Source of the DNA: Roseburia sp. CAG:10041_57
GTDB taxonomy: Bacteria; Bacillota; Clostridia; Lachnospirales; Lachnospiraceae
NCBI GenBank assembly: GCA_001916965.1
Contig: MNTL01000001.1
Coordinates: 307,636 to 371,635, forward strand
DNA: 64,000 nt
Reading direction: 5' to 3'
Of this stretch, positions 1 through 8,679 are shown one piece after another. The notes under the pieces are model-generated. The model saw nothing but the letters and a program-made list of their open reading frames with translations. It was not told the origin of the DNA and did no database searches. The first letter of the stretch is position 1. Every line of letters begins with the position of its first letter. A program made the position numbers and the translations under genes.

Positions 1-359
1 AACTGTGGTATTTTATTTCCCAGCTCCATAGCAGTCTTTGCCACCTGTGGAACAACTGTTGCAATGACAATCGTAATCAGTACAATCACGAACAGAATAC
101 TTAATATGATACCAACCGGTCTTTTCGCCTTATCTGCGCTTCTTCCCTTCCAGCCCGCCAGAATATAATCTTCTATCTGACACAGTGGGATGTTAAGCAC
201 AAATGCAATGACACCTCCATATATAAAAGGCTTCATAATCCCAACCAACATACTGATTGCATTGAAAACCTCCTGACTGTAAATCAGCCCCAATATCAGA
301 ATTGCTGCCAAAAGCATAAGCTGCCTGATCTGTTTAATTTTCTTCTTATCAAATCCCAT
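1..359 (-). CDS. AI-2E family transporter, N-terminal part (runs off window)
   Basis: Only the first ~119 codons are present; the gene continues past the left edge. Translating from the ATG at 359 gives a basic start (MGFDKKKIKQIRQL) and then hydrophobic segments near residues 15-35, 38-57 and 80-105, with a proline-rich turn where an 'MKPFIYGGVIAFVLNIPL'-type stretch occurs. That pattern is typical of the AI-2E/PerM/YtvI permease family, proteins of about 350-400 residues with eight or so membrane spans, whose substrates are mostly unknown. The name comes from E. coli TqsA and does not prove autoinducer transport. It is on the same strand as the genes to its right but separated from them by a strong terminator at 456-488. 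Confidence 0.72.
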   Translation of the reverse strand, partial: MGFDKKKIKQIRQLMLLAAILILGLIYSQEVFNAISMLVGIMKPFIYGGVIAFVLNIPLCQIEDYILAGWKGRSADKAKRPVGIILSILFVIVLITIVIATVVPQVAKTAMELGNKIPQ

Positions 360-455
360 ATATGATCCTCACTCCGTTTTTCTTATCATTATCCTTTTTT
401 TGCTCTCATAATGCAAGCATTTTGCATCAGGAATTTTCATTACTATCGTATTATA

Positions 456-488
456 AAAAGGAATTTCCGTTATCCGGAAATTCCTTTT
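456..488 (-). terminator. Rho-independent terminator after the FliD-like gene
   Basis: Read on the minus strand, AAAAGGAATTTCC and GGAAATTCCTTTT form a 13-bp perfect stem around a 7-nt loop, followed by a T-rich run. It starts 2 bp after the stop codon of the gene at 491-1189. It probably ends the long minus-strand unit that includes the cobalamin cluster, because no other terminator is evident between cobC and this point. Confidence 0.85.
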
Positions 489-490
489 AC

Positions 491-1189
491 TTAACTTTTT
501 GCATTATACCTGCTTCCAGAGCTTCCATAGTAATAACCATTGATCCCATAACGGTTATAAGCGGTCTGTGTGCCATACATGCGGTTTAATACTTTAATTG
601 TAGAATTTGCACAGATTTTTATGGTTTCACATTTGCTGCTTATCTCAGCCGCATAGCTGTCCTTATCACAGAATATCTTCTGCAACTTATCTACGCCGGC
701 TGCTTCCAGTGTCTTGGAATCAACGCTGAGAGTTCCCTTTGCATCCATAGTAATGCCAATTTCTGCAAGCTTCTTCTGGTTAGTGGTAAACAAAGATTTT
801 AATTGTTTCTGGAACATGGTGTTCGTTGTACCACCCGCCTGATCTAATGATTTATAGAGCGAATTGTAATCTCCCACAAATTCATCTATCTGCTCTAATA
901 GCTTTTTCTTAATGGAATCCTGTGTGTCTTCCTTATCTGTATCTGTGCCCAAATTAATATTTTGCAGATTCTTTACACTTGTCTGCAGCGCCTTAGCTGC
1001 TTTCTCCATATTCTCATACAGCGTGATCTGACTGGATGTTGATGTATCTGTCCTTGTTGTACCAGATGAAATATTGCCCTTATCCGTTTTATTCGTCTGG
1101 CTGCGCAGCACCTTTGTTCTTCTCTGCCTGTTGGCTGATCGAATCATTCTGGCTCTTGCAAGAGAATTTCTGGAACTGTTGATTCTCAT
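491..1189 (-). CDS. Hypothetical protein with FliD-like C-terminal region
   Basis: This gene encodes 232 residues from an ATG preceded by GGGGG at 8 nt. The first ~35 residues are very basic (MRINSSRNSLARARMIRSAN...), followed by a Ser/Thr-rich linker and a mainly helical section. Residues ~110-165 (DEFVGDYNSLYKSL..., then LAEIGITMDAKGTLSVDSK) resemble the C-terminal domain of the flagellar cap protein FliD, where 'LGITxDxxGxLSxD' is common. No other flagellar gene is present and the FliD N-terminal part is missing, so this is probably an orphan relative, not a cap. It lies 55 bp after cobC with no terminator between and may be the last gene of the same transcript. The C-terminus is Tyr/Gly/Ser-rich. 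Function unknown. Confidence 0.55.
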   Translation of the reverse strand: MRINSSRNSLARARMIRSANRQRRTKVLRSQTNKTDKGNISSGTTRTDTSTSSQITLYENMEKAAKALQTSVKNLQNINLGTDTDKEDTQDSIKKKLLEQIDEFVGDYNSLYKSLDQAGGTTNTMFQKQLKSLFTTNQKKLAEIGITMDAKGTLSVDSKTLEAAGVDKLQKIFCDKDSYAAEISSKCETIKICANSTIKVLNRMYGTQTAYNRYGINGYYYGSSGSRYNAKS

Positions 1190-1244
1190 AATGGCATCCC
1201 CCTTTATCTATTCTTTCTTACTAATTACATAATATATCGGACAC

Positions 1245-1787
1245 TTACAGGCTTTTCATAACCTCTAATGACAAATATGCGCCATTTGCAATCTGCCATT
1301 TATAGTACTCACCCTTTGGTTCTCCATATTGTTCCATGATTGCCATAATCGTTCCACCATGTACCACGAATGCAACCCGGTCTGTATCCTTACAATCCGC
1401 CAGGCACTCCCAAAATCCTTCTACACAGCGTCTGCTGAATTGTTCCCTGCCCTCCCCATTTGGGAAGGCAGTCCTGCCGCCACTGTCTATCCATGCCTGA
1501 TACGCAGCATTTCCATTCAGTTCATGATAATTCTTATACTCGAAATCCCCGAAATCCATTTCCTCTAATTTCACATTAGTAACCATGGGCATATGGGGAT
1601 ATATTAATTCTGCTGTTGTTATGCATCTTTTTAAAGGACTGACATACAGACGGTCCACCCTGGGGTATTCATTACTTTGTATCTGAGCAATTCCTTCCTC
1701 ACACAAATCTTCATCCGTATGACATCCTACGTACCTTTTCTCCCGGTTTCCTGCTGTCATACCATGCCGTATCAGATAAATCTTCAT
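1245..1787 (-). CDS. cobC: Alpha-ribazole phosphatase-like histidine phosphatase
   Basis: This is a histidine phosphatase (phosphoglycerate-mutase-like) of 180 residues. It has the N-terminal RHG catalytic motif (KIYLIRHGMTAGN), an SPLKRCITTAE arginine motif and a late VHGGTIMA histidine motif. In cobalamin synthesis this family removes the 5' phosphate of alpha-ribazole phosphate or of adenosylcobalamin phosphate. The frame is open 22 codons further upstream, but the ATG at 1787 is preferred because it overlaps the stop of the upstream gene as ATGA and begins exactly at the family start. Substrate assignment rests on position at the end of the cobalamin cluster, since sequence alone cannot separate CobC from other small phosphatases. 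Confidence 0.8.
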   Translation of the reverse strand: MKIYLIRHGMTAGNREKRYVGCHTDEDLCEEGIAQIQSNEYPRVDRLYVSPLKRCITTAELIYPHMPMVTNVKLEEMDFGDFEYKNYHELNGNAAYQAWIDSGGRTAFPNGEGREQFSRRCVEGFWECLADCKDTDRVAFVVHGGTIMAIMEQYGEPKGEYYKWQIANGAYLSLEVMKSL

Positions 1788-2107
1788 TTTATTACCTGTC
1801 CTATTCCACAACAGACCCGGATCACTCTTTGTGCCTGTGCTGCCAGATTGCATCCAATTCTACCAGCTGTTTCTCTATAGTCTCTGTCTTTCTTATCTAT
1901 GGGTACAATGCCGCATCCCACATCATCCAGCGTAAATACAGCCTCCGGCTCTTCCTTCGCAAGCTTCTCTATATACAAGGCAGGGTCGGTCTGCTTTTCC
2001 AAAGCCTCTTTTATCAGACTTTGCACATAATATATGGTTCTGTCAGGATAATGTTCTACTGCATATCTGTGTTTTCCCTGATATGCTCCCCCTATAATCA
2101 AAATCAT
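1784..2107 (-). CDS. Shortened CobU-like protein
   Basis: This 107-residue protein is clearly related to CobU/CobP but is about half the usual ~180. The start (MILIIGGAYQGKHRYAVEH) matches the CobU nucleotide-binding region, yet the Walker A lysine is followed by His where Ser or Thr is expected. The second half (LDDVGCGIVPIDKKDRDYRE...GRIGCNLAAQAQRV) matches the C-terminal CobU segment, so the middle of the enzyme appears deleted. A full-length CobU lies two genes upstream at 2918-3496, so this copy is unlikely to be the working kinase/guanylyltransferase. The frame is intact and coupled to cobC by ATGA. It may have a regulatory or structural role, or be decaying. Confidence 0.75.
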   Translation of the reverse strand: MILIIGGAYQGKHRYAVEHYPDRTIYYVQSLIKEALEKQTDPALYIEKLAKEEPEAVFTLDDVGCGIVPIDKKDRDYRETAGRIGCNLAAQAQRVIRVCCGIGQVIK

Positions 2108-2151
2108 ATCTTTCTATCCTCTCTGTCACTTCTATGTACTCTCGGAGTCTT

Positions 2152-2931
2152 CTAAATGCCACATATCCGAAGAATATAGGCAAGCACTACTGCTGCCCCA
2201 AGAACAGCCAGTTCGCAGGTCTCTACATACCATCCTGCCAGATCTCCTGTAATGCCGCCAAATTCTCTCTTCGACATCCGATTATAATGCAAAAACCACA
2301 TTGCAAGCACCACTATCACTGTCACTCCATATCGAATATCATAGCAGATAAATGACACACATGTCACAATAATCCATATCCACAATCCGATTTTTACAAC
2401 TTTTCTGTCTCCCGCCTTTGCAAAATAAGCTAAAGAACTCTTGCCCGATGCACTTGGGAAGCTGATTGCAGCCAATCCGCTGGTTGCCCTGGAAAGTACA
2501 AAACCGATTGCTACCATCATAATTTCCTGTTTTTCACGAAGCTCTGTAAAAAGCCCATAGCTGACCAGGAGATATAAGCCTGTCCAGATTACTGCAAATG
2601 CACCCACATGGGAATCCTTCAGTATCTCCAGCTTCTTTTCCCTTTCTCTGTGTGAACTTAGCGCATCCGTCGTATCCAGATATCCATCCATATGGAATCC
2701 CCCCGTAATACATACAGGGATTGCTGCCGCCAGTGCAGCATACAGGGACGTTCCGATTCCTGTCCTGCCACAAATCAGGAACCACCCATATTCCAGAGCC
2801 GCAATCACAACACCTACAAGAGGAAACGCCAGAAATGTATATCTCATGTCTTCTTGTGTATATTCCAGAATCGGCATTGGTATTCTGGAATACATAGAAA
2901 AAGCCAGACATAATGTTCTAATCAGTTTCAT
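2152..2931 (-). CDS. cobS: Adenosylcobinamide-GDP ribazoletransferase
   Basis: CobS joins adenosylcobinamide-GDP to alpha-ribazole (phosphate) to complete the lower nucleotide loop of cobalamin, at the cytoplasmic membrane. The 259-residue protein has the family length and several hydrophobic spans. It contains the typical acidic motif GGFHMDGYLDTTDALSS near residues 77-93 and a following KDSHVGAFA segment, expected around the metal/GDP site. Its start overlaps the end of cobU by 14 bp, indicating translational coupling. A 44-bp gap separates it from the next cob gene. Confidence is high from motif and context. Confidence 0.95.
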   Translation of the reverse strand: MKLIRTLCLAFSMYSRIPMPILEYTQEDMRYTFLAFPLVGVVIAALEYGWFLICGRTGIGTSLYAALAAAIPVCITGGFHMDGYLDTTDALSSHREREKKLEILKDSHVGAFAVIWTGLYLLVSYGLFTELREKQEIMMVAIGFVLSRATSGLAAISFPSASGKSSLAYFAKAGDRKVVKIGLWIWIIVTCVSFICYDIRYGVTVIVVLAMWFLHYNRMSKREFGGITGDLAGWYVETCELAVLGAAVVLAYILRICGI

Positions 2932-3496
2932 GTTTTATTTCTCCTATCTCAGCCTTTTGCTTATGAATCACAGGTATACCATACACAACTTCTACAACTT
3001 CATCTGCCATTTGTGCCAGTGCAGCATTTATATGCCCCAGCAATTGAATATACGCAAGTGTAAACTCATCATAAGAAAGTGTATCTGAAAATACTTCATT
3101 TGTTACAATTACCAGATTATCACATGCATTCAGCAGATGTGCCACGCCATCCAGTATTCTTGTCTCGCACTCAGCGATATGAACAGGTATACGTTCTGGG
3201 CTTATCTCTTCCCTGAACATCTCATTTGCAGCCAGATTCGACATACACTCCAATAAAATATCTGAATGCTCTGGAACGGGCGCTTCCTGTAAATTCTGAT
3301 ACCATTCCAATGTATCAAAGTGGCGCTGCGCTCGCTGCTTTCTGTGTTTCTCTACTCTTGCCGCACCTTCTTCTCCATATGGCTGCATGGTTGCCAGATA
3401 CAGCAAAGTATTTTTTCCCTTATGCAGCATGGTAATACATTGCTCTGCATATTCTGATTTTCCGCTGGCACTTCCACCGGTTACAAGTATCAGCAT
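2918..3496 (-). CDS. cobU: Bifunctional adenosylcobinamide kinase / guanylyltransferase
   Basis: CobU phosphorylates adenosylcobinamide and transfers GMP to it, giving adenosylcobinamide-GDP for CobS. The protein is 192 residues, the normal family length. The Walker A loop GGSASGKSEYAE is at residues 7-18, followed by the RVEKHRKQR and HFDTLEW region that carries the guanylylated histidine, and by a late VTNEVFSDTL segment. It lies 19 bp after cobT and overlaps cobS. It is the intact counterpart of the shortened copy at 1784-2107. Confidence 0.95.
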   Translation of the reverse strand: MLILVTGGSASGKSEYAEQCITMLHKGKNTLLYLATMQPYGEEGAARVEKHRKQRAQRHFDTLEWYQNLQEAPVPEHSDILLECMSNLAANEMFREEISPERIPVHIAECETRILDGVAHLLNACDNLVIVTNEVFSDTLSYDEFTLAYIQLLGHINAALAQMADEVVEVVYGIPVIHKQKAEIGEIKHETD

Positions 3497-3515
3497 ACCC
3501 TGTCTGTCCTTTCCC

Positions 3516-4580
3516 TTATTCCAGATGTTCGTATGGTTTCAATGCAATCTCTCCAAAAGTATGCGCCGTATCATATTCAGCCAATGCTATATCCAGTATG
3601 GGAAATAACAATACAGCCCCTGTACCTTCTCCAAGACACATATCCGCATGGACAACCGGATGCATGTCCATTGCCTCCAATACAGCAATTGCAGCCGGCT
3701 CTGTTGATACGTGAGATGGAATCAGATATGGTCTACAGCCTGGCACCATATGTACAGCAGTCAATGCTGCAACAACAGATATAAAGCCATCCAGTACAAT
3801 TGGGATTCCATACATCATTCCTCCAATGCATGTGCCAGCCATTGCTGCAATATCCAGTCCGCCTACCTTGCATAACGTATCAAAAGCATCTGCCTCTCTC
3901 AAATGATATCTGGATATTGCCTGCTCAATAATCTGCTTTTTATGAATCAGACCCTCACTGCTCAATCCAGCTCCTTTTCCTGTCATTTCTTCCACAGGTC
4001 TGTCCAGTAATACACTTGCTACCGCACTGGAAGTCGTTGTATTGCCGATTCCCATTTCTCCTATGGCTATGATATTGACACCTTCTGCCGCCTTTTGTCC
4101 CACAAGCTCTATTCCTGTTAAAATTGCCTGCTGACATTGTTCTGCTCTCATTGCCGGCTCTTTAGCGAAATTACGCGTTCCCGGCATAATCTTATGCTGT
4201 ATCAATCCGGCATGATTGACTACATCTTTCATTCCTACGTCCACCGGTGTTACCTTCGCCCCAGCCTGACCAGCCATAATATTGATGTTGGCTCTTCCTT
4301 CTGCCATACTGTGAGCCACCATAGAAGTGACACTGCTGTCAGATTGGCTGATTCCTTCTGCAACAACACCGTTATCTGCACAGTAAACCAGTACTTCTTT
4401 CTTTTGCAGATTTACATGGGGTGTCTTCTGGATTCCTGCAATCTGTATAATCAGCTCTTCCAATTTACCGAGACTGTTCAATGGTTTCGCCACGCTATCC
4501 CATTGCTGCCTTGCCTGTTCCATTGCCTCTCTATCTATTATCTGCCCTGCAATCTCTATCTTACCAATTCTATTTTTCAC
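3516..4580 (-). CDS. cobT: Nicotinate-nucleotide:dimethylbenzimidazole phosphoribosyltransferase
   Basis: CobT makes alpha-ribazole phosphate from nicotinate mononucleotide and a lower-ligand base. The ~354-residue product shows family motifs: SLGKLEELIIQIAGIQ near the start, a YCADNGVVAEGISQS segment, GEMGIGNTTTSSA in the middle and an HMVPGCRPYLIPSH segment late. The frame is open further upstream, but the start chosen is the GTG at 4578-4580. GGAGG lies 5 nt upstream, and the GTG overlaps the cbiA stop codon as GTGA. Upstream ATG codons at 4613 and 4592 have no good ribosome-binding site. The protein begins VKNRIGKIEIAG. It is coupled upstream to cbiA. Confidence 0.93.
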   Translation of the reverse strand: MKNRIGKIEIAGQIIDREAMEQARQQWDSVAKPLNSLGKLEELIIQIAGIQKTPHVNLQKKEVLVYCADNGVVAEGISQSDSSVTSMVAHSMAEGRANINIMAGQAGAKVTPVDVGMKDVVNHAGLIQHKIMPGTRNFAKEPAMRAEQCQQAILTGIELVGQKAAEGVNIIAIGEMGIGNTTTSSAVASVLLDRPVEEMTGKGAGLSSEGLIHKKQIIEQAISRYHLREADAFDTLCKVGGLDIAAMAGTCIGGMMYGIPIVLDGFISVVAALTAVHMVPGCRPYLIPSHVSTEPAAIAVLEAMDMHPVVHADMCLGEGTGAVLLFPILDIALAEYDTAHTFGEIALKPYEHLE

Positions 4581-5953
4581 TCTTTCCTCCATTGTCGGCA
4601 CCGCTGTACCCATTCTGCTGCAAATCCAGGGTCAGATGCATAATACAAATGCGGAAATCCGGCAAGCAGATTGCCCTGCTTATGCATACAACTCCAATGT
4701 CTGCTGCTTAACGGCTTTCTTGCTGTCCATTCCTGTCCATAATCCGTACTGTCATAATAGTGGAATTCATGTCCCCTGATCTGCATCCCGGTCTGTCCAT
4801 CCTCTAACGTAATATATCCAAATCGTGGCTGTAGTTTTCCCTGATAGGCTGCTGTAGCATGAACAGCAGAAACCATAGCCCATTCCTCACCATCAATATC
4901 CGTGATTGCGTCATGAAGATACAGGAAACCGCCACATTCTGCCAGACATGGCATATTCTCCTGTATCGCACGTGCTACGCTTTGTCTCATAGAAGCATTG
5001 CAGCTCAACTCTCTGGCATAATTCTCTGGATATCCACCGCCGAGCAATAAACCGCATATGTTCTCTGGTAGCTTACTATCCTCTATCGGAGAAAAAGGCA
5101 CTAGCTCCACTCCAAGGCTCTCCAATATATCCAGATTGTCCTGATAATAGAAGCAAAAGGCGTTGTCCCATGCTATTGCGATTCTGATTACAGGCTCAGT
5201 CTGTTGCAGGATACCACTCCAATTATCTGGAGCTTTCGTTTCCAATGCAGGGGCATTCTTTGCCAATCCAAGCAGACACTCCATATCCAGTGTATCAGCA
5301 AGCGTATCCGCAATCCGTTCAACTTTCTGCTGGAAATCCTGAATCTCCTGAGGAAGATATAAGCCCAAATGTCTGCTGGGCAGTTCACAATCTTCCAGAA
5401 CAGGCATATATCCAATGACAGCTATGTTCAACTGAGTCTCCAGCAGCTCCTTTAATATTGGGTACATTCCTTTGGAACAACGATTCAGTATCACTCCCTG
5501 AATATGGCTGTCAGGAATATATTCCAGAAAGCCTTTCACATAAGGCACTACGGACAGACTCATTCCTTTTGTATCTATGCATAAAATGACAGGTGTGTCA
5601 GTAATTTTTGCTATATCACAGGTAGAACCTTTTATACTCCTGCCTGCTAACCCGTCATAATATCCCATAACACCTTCCAGTACTGCAATGGACATTTCCG
5701 AATACCTCTGCTGCATTCTTCTGTCAAACAGGTAACGCAACACTTCATCTTCTGCAAAAAAAGAATCCAGATTGACGCTTGGTATCCCCAGCACTCTAGT
5801 ATGAAACATGGGATCAATATAATCCGGTCCGCATTTGAATCCCTGCACTTCATATCCTTTTTTCTGCAAAAGCCGCATCAGCCCACAGGTCAACATGGTC
5901 TTTCCACTTCCACTGGACGGTGCTGCTATCATAAATCGTGGACTCTTATTCAT
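4577..5953 (-). CDS. cbiA: Cobyrinate a,c-diamide synthase
   Basis: CbiA uses ATP and glutamine to amidate the a and c side chains of cob(II)yrinate. The protein is 458 residues, normal for the family. The N-terminal ATP-binding domain starts FMIAAPSSGSGKTMLTCGL and continues with FKCGPDYIDPMFH. The C-terminal class I glutamine amidotransferase domain contains GLLLGGGYPENYA and the cysteine-bearing CLAECGGFLYL. It sits 23 bp after cbiET and its stop codon overlaps the cobT start. The lower-pathway enzyme cbiP at 10490-12028 is a paralogue with the same two-domain layout but different amidation sites. Confidence 0.95.
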   Translation of the reverse strand: MNKSPRFMIAAPSSGSGKTMLTCGLMRLLQKKGYEVQGFKCGPDYIDPMFHTRVLGIPSVNLDSFFAEDEVLRYLFDRRMQQRYSEMSIAVLEGVMGYYDGLAGRSIKGSTCDIAKITDTPVILCIDTKGMSLSVVPYVKGFLEYIPDSHIQGVILNRCSKGMYPILKELLETQLNIAVIGYMPVLEDCELPSRHLGLYLPQEIQDFQQKVERIADTLADTLDMECLLGLAKNAPALETKAPDNWSGILQQTEPVIRIAIAWDNAFCFYYQDNLDILESLGVELVPFSPIEDSKLPENICGLLLGGGYPENYARELSCNASMRQSVARAIQENMPCLAECGGFLYLHDAITDIDGEEWAMVSAVHATAAYQGKLQPRFGYITLEDGQTGMQIRGHEFHYYDSTDYGQEWTARKPLSSRHWSCMHKQGNLLAGFPHLYYASDPGFAAEWVQRCRQWRKE

Positions 5954-5976
5954 AGTAATACCCTCTTTCAGTAACC

Positions 5977-7173
5977 TCAGAAGCTTCCTATCATAATGGG
6001 ATTCTCACCACGCATCATATGATATCCTGCTACTGTCTCACTCCTTGAAACCTGTATGGTAATAATATCCGCATCTGTGATCTCATGTTTACGTACATAC
6101 TGTAATAATTCGCTCTGTGTCTCCAGTGTAATGGCATTTACGACGATTCTAACATGAGGGTTGGCTTCTCTTACCTGATCCAGAATCTCTTCCAGCCTGC
6201 CACTGCTCCCCCCTACAAACACATGGGTGGGCTTAGGCAGTCCCTGCAGCACATCCGGCGCTATTCCTCTGATTACATGCACATGATCTGCGGATGCCTT
6301 ATGTGCATTCTGTTCAATCAAGGAGGCAGCCTCTTCCTTTCTCTCTATGGCATATACCTCACCCTTTGTCAGGTGTATCGCACACTCTATACTGACTGAG
6401 CCGGTCCCTGCGCCAATATCATATACAATTGCATCCGGATTCAGGTGCAGTTTCGCCACAGATACGGCTCTTACTTCTTCCTTTGTCATGGGAACCCTGC
6501 CACGAATAAAGAAATCATCCGGCAAACCATATACCTGTGAGGAAGAATCCTGTGATTTCTCTATCATAAAGGCACACAGTCCGGTCCTCTCAAACTGTAG
6601 AAACTCCTGTGGGCTTCCCTGACCTATCCATTCATCCTGACAGGTCATATTCACCGCTACTGACACCTGTGCATCCTGATATCCATAGTCTATCAGCTGT
6701 TGGCTGATTCTGCGTACATCTTCGGCACCGCTTGCCAGGCAAAAGACTCTTGCATGTCTGCGCAGTTCATTCATGATATTTCTACTTCTTCCGTGAATAC
6801 TGCATAATTCCACATCCTGCCAGTTCGTACCTAATCTCGCAGCCATCGCCTGTACAGTAGTGATACCCGGAAGTATCTGTAATTCTACCTGATCATTTGC
6901 TCCATAAAGCCTGACAAACTGACTGGCACCGCTGTAGAAGCCTGTATCTCCTGAAAATATAACTACAGGACTGCAATACCGAAGATGTTCCTGTAGATAT
7001 GCATAGATCTTCTCTGCCTCATAAATGGCTTCTTTGGGTGTCGCACACCACTCCACTGTCTCCAGTACTTTAGCAGCTCCAAAGATAATATCTGCATTCA
7101 TACATGCTTCCTGAACCGCCTGCGTCATCTGCTCTCTGGCACCCATTCCTATGCCTGCTAATATGATTCTCAT
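5977..7173 (-). CDS. cbiET: Fused precorrin-6Y C5,15-methyltransferase / decarboxylase (CbiE-CbiT)
   Basis: This single 398-residue protein joins two enzymes. Residues ~1-200 are a tetrapyrrole methylase (IILAGIGMGAREQ start, an SGDTGFYSGA loop, LPGITTVQAMAARLG) equivalent to CbiE. Residues ~205-398 are a Rossmann-type SAM methyltransferase equivalent to CbiT (IVYDIGAGTGSVSIECA, then IRGIAPDVLQGLPKPTHVFVGG). Together they methylate C5 and C15 and remove the C12 acetate carboxyl. The fusion also exists in aerobic CobL, so it does not alone tell the oxygen route; the presence of cbiD does. Its ATG at 7173 overlaps the cbiH stop. Confidence 0.94.
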   Translation of the reverse strand: MRIILAGIGMGAREQMTQAVQEACMNADIIFGAAKVLETVEWCATPKEAIYEAEKIYAYLQEHLRYCSPVVIFSGDTGFYSGASQFVRLYGANDQVELQILPGITTVQAMAARLGTNWQDVELCSIHGRSRNIMNELRRHARVFCLASGAEDVRRISQQLIDYGYQDAQVSVAVNMTCQDEWIGQGSPQEFLQFERTGLCAFMIEKSQDSSSQVYGLPDDFFIRGRVPMTKEEVRAVSVAKLHLNPDAIVYDIGAGTGSVSIECAIHLTKGEVYAIERKEEAASLIEQNAHKASADHVHVIRGIAPDVLQGLPKPTHVFVGGSSGRLEEILDQVREANPHVRIVVNAITLETQSELLQYVRKHEITDADIITIQVSRSETVAGYHMMRGENPIMIGSF

Positions 7174-7907
7174 AGGCGGTATCCTCTTGGTGTTACCATC
7201 TTGTTTCCAATCTGTCTTGTTCTGGAATTTCCTATATACACTGTTGTGAACATATTTACAGTCGTATTTCTAAGCTCCGCTAAAGTGCATACTTTTGTAC
7301 AGGTGCCTTCCCTGTCAATATTTTCCACATATCCGCATATCTGCTGTGGCGGAAGTTCTTCCAGCAGAATGTCACACGCCTTTTGCAGATAGTCTTTTCT
7401 CTTATGGCTGGATGGATTATAGAGCACAATCCCCATATCTGCGCCGGCACATGCCCGCAGCCTTTTGGCAATCACTTCCCAGGGAGTTAATAAATCGCTG
7501 AGGCTGATTACGGCAAAATCATGCATCAGAGGCGCCCCCAGCCAGGCAGCTCCTGCATTGGCAGCTGTAACTCCTGCAACAATTTCAAGCTCTATCTGTT
7601 CCAGCAGTCCTTCTTCTTCCAGGACTTCATACATAAGCCCTGCCATACCATAGATTCCTGCATCTCCACTGCTGATCATGGCAACAACTCTGCCCTGGGC
7701 AGCTTCCCTTACAGCCATACGGCATCGCTCTACTTCCTGACGCATAGGAGTTGTCATGATTTCCTTGCCTGGGAAATATTCTTTGACCAGCTCCGTATAT
7801 ACCTGATAACCTACAATGACATCTGCACTCTGCAAGGCTGCTATAGCTCTGCCTGTCATCATGTCATATTCTCCCGGTCCTATTCCTACCACATATAATT
7901 TCTTCAT
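7170..7907 (-). CDS. cbiH: Precorrin-3B / cobalt-factor III C17-methyltransferase
   Basis: CbiH methylates C17 and drives ring contraction in the anaerobic route. The ~245-residue product starts KLYVVGIGPGEYDMMTGRA, has the ISSGDAGIYGMAGL loop and the IVAGVTAANAGAAWLG segment that mark this tetrapyrrole methylase subgroup, and a late LYNPSSHKRKDYL region. The start at 7907 was chosen because GAGGA lies 5-6 nt upstream and homology begins there; an in-frame ATG 60 bp upstream would add an unrelated tail. It is not fused to cbiG, unlike some clostridial versions. Its stop overlaps cbiET. Confidence 0.94.
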   Translation of the reverse strand: MKKLYVVGIGPGEYDMMTGRAIAALQSADVIVGYQVYTELVKEYFPGKEIMTTPMRQEVERCRMAVREAAQGRVVAMISSGDAGIYGMAGLMYEVLEEEGLLEQIELEIVAGVTAANAGAAWLGAPLMHDFAVISLSDLLTPWEVIAKRLRACAGADMGIVLYNPSSHKRKDYLQKACDILLEELPPQQICGYVENIDREGTCTKVCTLAELRNTTVNMFTTVYIGNSRTRQIGNKMVTPRGYRL

Positions 7908-7908
7908 A

Positions 7909-8679
7909 TTAATCCTCATGTTTTGCCTGTCTGTACTCTGTTGAGAAATTCGGGTGATATAGATCACTTCTCCTGTAGTTACTATGTGTTACCACATCCC
8001 CCACAATGATCAGTGCCGTTTTACTGATGCCTGCCTCTTTCATGGCATCAGGTAATGTATCAACTGTACAGATCAGTTTCCTCTCATCCTGCCAGGTTGC
8101 TTTATATACAACTCCTACCGGCGTATCGGGAGAATATCCGCCTCTTAGAAGTTCCTCCCGTACCTGTTCCGCCATTCCTGAACTCAGGAAAAGAACCATA
8201 GTAGCCTGATGCTGCGCAAAAGAAGCGATACCTTCTTTTACAGGGACAGGGGTTCTGCCTGCCATTCTGGCTATAATTACACTTTGTGATACATCTGGCA
8301 ATGTATATTCCAGCTGCAGACTTGCAGCCGCACCACAGAAAGAACTGACTCCCGGACAATCATCATAGGCAATTTCCAGCTCATCCAGACGATCCATCTG
8401 TTCTCTGATTGCGCCATAAATGCTGGGATCTCCTGTATGCAGTCTTACAATATCAGGTTCTTCTGTCTGTGCATGTGCCTTGCATATCACGTCTATCACT
8501 TCTTCCAGTGTCATACGGCTGCTGTCATATATTTTACAGGAACTACCTGCATAAGATAACAGTTCGGGATTTACCAGAGATCCCGCATAAATGATGATAT
8601 CTGCCTGTTCTAACAGCTCTTTACCTCTCACCGTGATCAGATCCGGTGCTCCCGGACCCGCTCCTACAAAATGTACCAT
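7909..8679 (-). CDS. cbiF: Precorrin-4 / cobalt-precorrin-4 C11-methyltransferase
   Basis: CbiF methylates C11 of the contracted corrin. The ~256-residue protein starts VHFVGAGPGAPDLITVRG, has the RLHTGDPSIYGAIREQ loop and CPGVSSFCGAAASLQLEYT, all typical of the CobM/CbiF branch. The start at 8679 is supported by GGAGGAATACAGAC directly upstream and by homology. The open frame extends 40 codons further up, but that part lies inside cbiD in another frame. The real overlap with the 3' end of cbiD is 59 bp, long for this cluster and suggestive of tight translational coupling. Confidence 0.94.
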   Translation of the reverse strand: MVHFVGAGPGAPDLITVRGKELLEQADIIIYAGSLVNPELLSYAGSSCKIYDSSRMTLEEVIDVICKAHAQTEEPDIVRLHTGDPSIYGAIREQMDRLDELEIAYDDCPGVSSFCGAAASLQLEYTLPDVSQSVIIARMAGRTPVPVKEGIASFAQHQATMVLFLSSGMAEQVREELLRGGYSPDTPVGVVYKATWQDERKLICTVDTLPDAMKEAGISKTALIIVGDVVTHSNYRRSDLYHPNFSTEYRQAKHED

